From: Halosimplex carlsbadense 2-9-1
GTDB lineage: Archaea; Halobacteriota; Halobacteria; Halobacteriales; Haloarculaceae
Reading direction: 5' to 3'
Assembly: GCF_000337455.1 (NCBI RefSeq)
Contig: NZ_AOIU01000023.1
Location: forward strand, 168,347 to 205,920
DNA: 37,574 nt
Positions 33,483 through 37,574 of this stretch are shown here, in pieces (positions within the stretch are counted from its first letter, which is position 1; each line of letters starts with the position of its first letter). Both the position numbers and the translations under genes were made by a program. Under the pieces are notes generated by a model. The model saw only the letters and a program-made list of their open reading frames with translations, was not told where the DNA came from and ran no database searches.

Positions 33483-33619
33483 CGGTAGTGACCCTTATGT
33501 GTCGCGCTGGGCGAGACACAGGTGACACGCACCGATCGCCGCCGGGTCCGTCGCGGCTGGCTCGGTCCGGTGGCGACTCACCGGGGACTATCCCCACGCA
33601 TCGGGCGTGACGACAACCA

Positions 33620-34090
33620 ATGAAACTCAAGCAACTACTCAACGACGACGACGCGGTGTCGCCGGTCATCGGGGTCATCCTGATGGTCGCGATCACGGTC
33701 ATCCTCGCGGCCGTCATCGCCACGTTCGTCCTCGGACTCGGCGACCAGGTCAGCAACACTTCCCCGCAGGCATCCTTTAGCTTCGAGTGGGAAGTCGAGG
33801 CCAACGACTACGGCACGCTCACGGTCACGCACGACGGCGGTGAGACGATCCAGGCGCAGAACCTCTACATGCGCGGATCGGTTGGGGGCAATGTAGGTCC
33901 TTCCCCCGACTCGCTAGATCAGACCTGGGACGCATACAAGAGCGGCGTCAGTGGGACCTCCGAGGTACAGGCAGGCATGTCAATCGACTTCGAACAGATC
34001 GGTTCCGACGGCGAGGTCAGTCTGGTCTGGCAGAACTCCGCCGGAGATAGCTCCTCGACGCTGAAGAAGTGGGCCGGGCCGGACGCCTGA
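33620..34090 (+). CDS. Type IV pilin (pilin 1)
   Basis: A 156-residue prepilin. A short hydrophilic leader ([12 protein letters not shown]) precedes the conserved haloarchaeal pilin segment [20 protein letters not shown], the hydrophobic helix that drives assembly. Cleavage by the prepilin peptidase PibD is expected before VSPV (after Ala12). The position before that Ala is Asp rather than the basic residue of classic sites, as is common in haloarchaeal pilins. The exposed domain (42-156) is acidic and beta-rich, ending in [13 protein letters not shown]. It is a paralogue of the pilin at 35139. The leader is over 100 bases from any plausible promoter, so the mRNA may have a 5' UTR. Role: surface pilus or adhesion. 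Confidence 0.9.
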   Translation: MKLKQLLNDDDAVSPVIGVILMVAITVILAAVIATFVLGLGDQVSNTSPQASFSFEWEVEANDYGTLTVTHDGGETIQAQNLYMRGSVGGNVGPSPDSLDQTWDAYKSGVSGTSEVQAGMSIDFEQIGSDGEVSLVWQNSAGDSSSTLKKWAGPDA

Positions 34091-34160
34091 CCGACGCCGC
34101 CGATCCGGTGCCCTGACTGAACGGTGCCAAAAATCTCGAAATTGACTTTGCAACTGGAGT

Positions 34161-34175
34161 ATTCCTTTTGGGAAT
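34161..34175 (+). terminator. Possible terminator after pilin 1
   Basis: ATTCC-TTTTG-GGAAT, a small hairpin-capable repeat with a T-run inside, 70 bases after the pilin 1 stop in an AT-rich stretch. Archaeal termination needs only T-tracts, so the T-run matters more than the stem. Confidence 0.3.
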
Positions 34176-34304
34176 CACGGTCGGACGCGGATTCTATGAT
34201 CGAGATGAAACGTCGGCTCCGAAACTCTCTTAGCATATGCCCATAGAATCACATATCATCGACTGGGCGGGCTGATCGCCCCTCGCGAACACGGGTCCCA
34301 CATC

Positions 34305-34889
34305 ATGAGCAACGAGACGAGACGGTTTCCGACGGGCGCGGACGAGGACGTGGAGCTGTCGAAAGGGGAGATTTTCGACGTGCTGCAGAACCAGCGCCGT
34401 CGGTACGTGCTGGAGTATCTCAAGCGCTACGACGAGCCGGTCGGGCTGAGCGACCTCGCGACGCAGGTCGCCGCCTGGGAGTACCAGACGCCGGTCGAAG
34501 AGGTGACCACCGACCAGAAGAAGCGCGTCTACACGACCCTCCAGCAGACCCATCTCTGCAAGATGGAGGAGGCCGGTATCGTCGAGTACGACACCGAGGA
34601 CAACACGGTCGCGCGGACGCCCTACACCGAGGAGCTGACGGTTTACCTGGAGATCGTCCCCGGCTCCGAGTTCCCCTGGCGGGAGTTTTACCTCTCGCTC
34701 GGGTCGATCAGCTGCGCCATCGTCGCCGCGCTGTGGACCGGCCTCTTCCCGCTCACGCTCCTGACGCCGCTCGAATGGGCGACCGTAATCGCCGCGACGT
34801 TCACCGCCTCCGCGGCCTATCACACCTACAGCGGCGCCGACATGCAACTCGGCGACGACGAGTACGTCCCCGACGAGTTCGAACGGTAA
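34305..34889 (+). CDS. Membrane-anchored winged-helix regulator (DUF7344-like)
   Basis: A 194-residue protein. Residues 17-105 form a winged helix-turn-helix domain: LSKGEIFDVLQNQRRRYVLEYLK as first helices, GLSDLATQVAAWE, then a recognition helix with RVYTTLQQTHLCKMEEAGIV and a short wing. Residues 129-147 and 156-175 are two membrane helices, with a short acidic cytoplasmic tail. This is the layout of one-component regulators that sense a signal at the membrane. It lies between the two pilin genes on the same strand, so regulation of pilus genes is a plausible inference. A second possibility is that it is unrelated cargo between duplicated pilins. Cys85 and Cys137 are its only cysteines. 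Confidence 0.85.
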   Translation: MSNETRRFPTGADEDVELSKGEIFDVLQNQRRRYVLEYLKRYDEPVGLSDLATQVAAWEYQTPVEEVTTDQKKRVYTTLQQTHLCKMEEAGIVEYDTEDNTVARTPYTEELTVYLEIVPGSEFPWREFYLSLGSISCAIVAALWTGLFPLTLLTPLEWATVIAATFTASAAYHTYSGADMQLGDDEYVPDEFER

Positions 34890-35138
34890 CGACAACGCGA
34901 CCGAACGTCTCCCCGACACCACTCCGCGACCACCGTTGTGAACGGTATCTCCTCTCTGCGACTCTCTCCGGGAAGATTCTCCGTAGTGATATCTGGAGCG
35001 GGTCGACTCAATGCGCGTCTGAAGTCCCGAAGGCCCGTGAACGGTGGACGGAATTAACTATCGATACTGTCGGAGGTGGCGACAGCATTCCCGGGTTTCG
35101 GCGGACTCACACCCGCCGAGCGGGATGCAGGCACACAC

Positions 35139-35708
35139 ATGAAACTCAAGCAACTACTGGACGACGACGACGCGGTGTCGCCGGTTATCGGCGTCATCCT
35201 GATGGTCGCGATCACGGTGATCCTGGCGGCCGTCATCGCCTCGTTCGTCCTCGGACTGGGGAACCAGGCACAGCAGGGGGCACCGACGGCGACGATCGGC
35301 TTCGACTACGAACAGATCGACGAGAACTCGGGGAGCGGTCAGAGTAACTGGGGAGTCCTGAGCGTCTCACACGACGGCGGCGACTCCGTCTCCAGCCAGG
35401 AACTGTACGTTCGGGGGAGCGGATTCAATGCGAGCGGGCAGAACTCCGGTGGTACCTTCGAGTACGACCCGCCGACGACCTCGTACTCCGAACTGGAGAA
35501 CTACGTCGCTGACAACGGCGGCGGCCAGATCGACCATGTCGACACCGGCCTCTGGAACGGCACCACGAGCGGTGACGACAGTAACGTCGTCTCGGGCGAC
35601 CGCGCGAACGTCTATGTGAGTTCGGACTACGAGATCAGCGTCGTCTACCAGTCCCAGGAGGGCGACACCTCCTCGACGCTCAACGAGCAGGAAGGCCCCG
35701 ACGCCTAA
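35139..35708 (+). CDS. Type IV pilin (pilin 2)
   Basis: A 189-residue prepilin paralogous to pilin 1: leader MKLKQLLDDDDA, the [20 protein letters not shown] helix and a beta-rich acidic surface domain with a GVLSVSHDGGDSV strand matching [13 protein letters not shown] of pilin 1. The C-terminus SSTLNEQEGPDA aligns with [13 protein letters not shown] longer variable region (about 85-150, with NASGQNSGGT-type Asn/Ser/Gly runs and possible N-glycosylation sites NAS and NGT) accounts for the size difference. The ATG at 35139 is chosen over an upstream in-frame ATG because the leader then matches pilin 1. A T-rich tract follows the stop. Confidence 0.9.
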   Translation: MKLKQLLDDDDAVSPVIGVILMVAITVILAAVIASFVLGLGNQAQQGAPTATIGFDYEQIDENSGSGQSNWGVLSVSHDGGDSVSSQELYVRGSGFNASGQNSGGTFEYDPPTTSYSELENYVADNGGGQIDHVDTGLWNGTTSGDDSNVVSGDRANVYVSSDYEISVVYQSQEGDTSSTLNEQEGPDA

Positions 35709-35718
35709 CTCTCGTCGC

Positions 35719-35731
35719 CCTTTCTTTCGGC
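35719..35731 (+). terminator. T-rich tract after pilin 2
   Basis: CCCTTTCTTTCGG lies 11 bases after the pilin 2 stop and before the next promoter. It is a likely archaeal terminator. Confidence 0.4.
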
Positions 35732-35760
35732 TTCGACGCTCGCCAGTCGCGGCCGGCGGC

Positions 35761-35766
35761 TTTATA
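35761..35766 (+). promoter_or_regulatory. Box A for the gene at 35791
   Basis: TTTATA, centred 28 bases before the ATG at 35791. This is a clear leaderless promoter that would also drive the coupled gene at 36276. Confidence 0.65.
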
Positions 35767-35790
35767 CCGGTCGGGTGCAGTCATCCGTCA

Positions 35791-36279
35791 ATGGATCGGG
35801 GTCGCGTGTTCGTCTACGCTACCGTCGCGGTCATCGTCGGCGTGACCGTTCTCAGCGGCCCTGCTATCGGTCTCGTCGACCTGACGACGCCGCGGTACGA
35901 CATGTCCGGGCTCGGCGAGGGCAACGTGACCGTCGACGAGGTCGAACTCCCATCGTCGGTCGCGATCGACCGGGGCTACCAGTCTCAGTCGTACTATCTC
36001 ACCGTCCCCGACGCGCGGATTCACATCGCCGCCATCGACGGCAAACCGACCGTCGCCTACGGCATCGACATCCCCGCGCTGGGGTACTCCCGCTCGACGA
36101 CGCACTTCCTAAGCGACGGCGACACCGGCTGGGCTTCGCTGTCCCTGCGCGAGGACACGCTCGCCGAAGACGCGGTCGACGCCGACCGGTACGACGGGAC
36201 GCTGTCCCTCGTGTTACGCGGCAGCGACGGGAAGACCGTCCTCGCGAACCGGACGGTCCCCGTGGAGGTGAACGAATGA
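35791..36279 (+). CDS. Exported or anchored protein of unknown function
   Basis: A 162-residue protein with an uncleaved-looking N-terminal hydrophobic segment (about 7-29) followed by a beta-rich, acidic external domain (ending in NRTVPVEVNE). There is no lipobox and no Tat motif. The external part contains two NxT sequons (NVT near 45 and NRT near 152) that could be N-glycosylated. The gene is coupled to the next by an ATGA overlap, so the two products probably work together. Nothing in the sequence identifies the function. Confidence 0.7.
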   Translation: MDRGRVFVYATVAVIVGVTVLSGPAIGLVDLTTPRYDMSGLGEGNVTVDEVELPSSVAIDRGYQSQSYYLTVPDARIHIAAIDGKPTVAYGIDIPALGYSRSTTHFLSDGDTGWASLSLREDTLAEDAVDADRYDGTLSLVLRGSDGKTVLANRTVPVEVNE

Positions 36280-37574
36280 GTACCGGACGCGCCGAATCGG
36301 TCGCCTCGATGGACGTTCGCGAACGGGTTGCGACGGCTCGAACGGTACTTGTCCGCGCCGTCGTCGGCGACCGCCTCGGACTCGTCGTCTTCCTCGGGAC
36401 ACTCCTCGCGGTTGGCGTCACCTGGCGGCTGGGCGTATTTATCACCGACAACTACACGCTCGCGAACGCGCTGGTCGCGCTGGCCGACGGGAGTCTCGTC
36501 GTCGACGAGGCGGTCTACGGCACCTTGGAAGCGCCAGGGATGCAGGTGTACGACGGTCGACCCTACGGGCGCAACTACGGTCAGGTGGCCTTCGCGGTCC
36601 CGCTGCTGTGGGGTCTGCGGGCGGTCACGGGGGTCGCCGATATCGGGCTCGTCTTCGCGGCGGCCTGGTCGCTCCTCCTGCTCGCGTTCGGAGTTCAGGT
36701 CGGGCGACTCACCGGTCGGGAATCGCTCTGCGCGACGACGGGCGCCGTCCTCGCGCTCGCGACGTTCGTGGCCAGTGCCGCGCTGGCGGAGCCGATCCCC
36801 GAACGCTTGACGGCGCTGGCAGCGCTCCAACTCGGAACGGTCCTCGCAACCGCCTTCGTCGCGACGACGATCTACCGGTTGTTCACCCGGATGCACGACC
36901 GGCGGCTCGGCGTCGCCGCGGCCGTCGTGTCGGTCTTCGCGACGCCGGTCGGCTTCTGGGCGGCGATCCCCAAGCGCCACGTCACCGTCACGGCGCTCCT
37001 CGCGGGCGTAGTCTACGCGTTCTACCGCAGTCGGTCAACGGGTGAAGACGCCGACGAACGCGACGCATTCCTCTCGCCGACTGGCTTTCGCGCGCTGGCA
37101 TACGCCCTCGTCGGGCTGTACACCTGGGTCCACGCGGGCGAGGCGTTCGCCGTCTTCCTCGCGCTCGTCGCCGTCGACCTGCCGACGGCGCCGTCAAACG
37201 ACCGGCGGACCCTCTCCGTCGTCGCCGCCGCCTTCGCCGCGTCGCTCATCCCCCTTTTGGCGACGAACGCGGCTATCTCCGGCGACCCCGTCCGACCGCC
37301 GCGGATGCTCTCGGAGTTCGCCGTTCCGACCGACGGTGGGGCGGGGAGTGACGGAAGCGGTGGCGCCACGAGTGGCGGGTCGGTGCCGCTCCTGCCGGCA
37401 CCCGTTCGAACTATCGTCGCGACGGTAGCGGACCGGTCCGGGCTCATCTTCGGCCCGTTGGTCGCCGGTGCGAAGTCTGCGGTCTCCGACCCCGAATCGC
37501 TGTACCGAACCTTCGCTCGCGCCGGGTACGACGGGTCCATCGGCGCCCGCGACAACGACCAGGCGATCAACCTC
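36276..37574 (+). CDS. Polytopic membrane protein, truncated by the window end
   Basis: The frame opens with ATG at 36276 (ATGA overlap with the previous gene) and stays open for 433 codons to the last base of the window, so the C-terminus is missing. The first 30 residues are charged. About 9-10 helices follow, with external loops. The first loop (about 58-100) contains Asp-rich and Tyr-Gly-Arg-Asn-Tyr-Gly sequences (DGRPYGRNYGQVAFAVP) of the kind seen in membrane glycosyltransferase-like proteins, and a later IPKRHVTVTALL segment is basic. A Gly/Ser-rich loop lies near 350-370. A role in the cell envelope, perhaps sugar transfer, is inference from topology only. Confidence 0.7.
   Translation, partial: MSTGRAESVASMDVRERVATARTVLVRAVVGDRLGLVVFLGTLLAVGVTWRLGVFITDNYTLANALVALADGSLVVDEAVYGTLEAPGMQVYDGRPYGRNYGQVAFAVPLLWGLRAVTGVADIGLVFAAAWSLLLLAFGVQVGRLTGRESLCATTGAVLALATFVASAALAEPIPERLTALAALQLGTVLATAFVATTIYRLFTRMHDRRLGVAAAVVSVFATPVGFWAAIPKRHVTVTALLAGVVYAFYRSRSTGEDADERDAFLSPTGFRALAYALVGLYTWVHAGEAFAVFLALVAVDLPTAPSNDRRTLSVVAAAFAASLIPLLATNAAISGDPVRPPRMLSEFAVPTDGGAGSDGSGGATSGGSVPLLPAPVRTIVATVADRSGLIFGPLVAGAKSAVSDPESLYRTFARAGYDGSIGARDNDQAINL

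Larger units (their letters stand above)
33218..33619. other. AT-rich intergenic region between the Mrp operon and pilin 1
   Basis: About 400 bases between divergent genes. It holds an imperfect inverted repeat (33269-33286), two possible box A elements for the antiporter operon on the minus strand (near 33284-33290 and 33301-33307), a stretch of ordinary GC, and an AT-rich inverted repeat (33428-33482). A plus-strand open frame (33162-33488) is not credible. Confidence 0.5.

Noticed and set aside
33162..33488. Plus-strand frame starting inside mnhE and ending before pilin 1
   Set aside because: Begins antisense to mnhE, changes composition sharply in the AT-rich part and shows no motif.
33620..35708. 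Archaellum (flagellin) locus
   Set aside because: The [20 protein letters not shown] core is that of haloarchaeal type IV pilins, and no fla/arl motor or accessory genes are nearby.

Overview
The window is a chromosomal stretch from a halophilic archaeon (class Halobacteria). It has high G+C with C/G in third codon positions, strongly acidic soluble proteins, Tat (twin-arginine) leaders on exported copper and iron-sulfur proteins, halocyanins, haloarchaeal type IV pilins, and AT-rich box A promoters about 26-30 bases before many start codons, as expected for leaderless transcripts. The genus cannot be fixed from sequence alone. No rRNA, tRNA, CRISPR array, transposase or integrase was seen.

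Layout. 1-2286: the end of a probable SPFH/band-7 protein, a small membrane protein, a D-2-hydroxyacid dehydrogenase and a four-helix membrane protein. 2409-4406: an arsenic-type operon (ArsR regulator with a classical ArsR/SmtB operator, arsenate reductase, unknown polytopic membrane protein). 4506-13277: a respiratory module made of a membrane-anchored halocyanin, Rieske protein, b6-like cytochrome b, subunit-IV-like cytochrome b and several small membrane proteins, followed by a divergent His-rich membrane protein, a degenerate NAD-kinase-like protein and two more halocyanins. 13309-17271: SRPBCC protein, DUF5518-like membrane protein, universal stress protein, stand-alone TrpB and an M48 protease. 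17366-22186: four overlapping genes, DUF4129 / small membrane protein / DUF58 / polytopic membrane protein. 22573-25074: CoaBC and a GT87-like glycosyltransferase. 25202-33217 (minus): a nine-gene Mrp/Mnh Na+/H+ antiporter operon. 33620-35708: two paralogous type IV pilins around a membrane-anchored winged-helix regulator. 35791-37574: an anchored exported protein coupled to a polytopic membrane protein cut by the window end.

How they fit together. The halocyanin/Rieske/cytochrome b block looks like a quinol-oxidising complex that passes electrons to copper proteins; no c-type cytochrome is encoded here. The Mrp operon would couple the proton gradient to sodium export and pH control, and its MnhE carries a stress-protein-like cytoplasmic domain. 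Least explained are the mosaic halocyanin trio, the NAD-kinase-like protein without its GGDG motif, the third D-type antiporter subunit with Asn at the conserved lysine, the pilin/regulator/pilin cassette bounded by near-identical repeats, and a gap with three stem-loop modules at 9910-10182.
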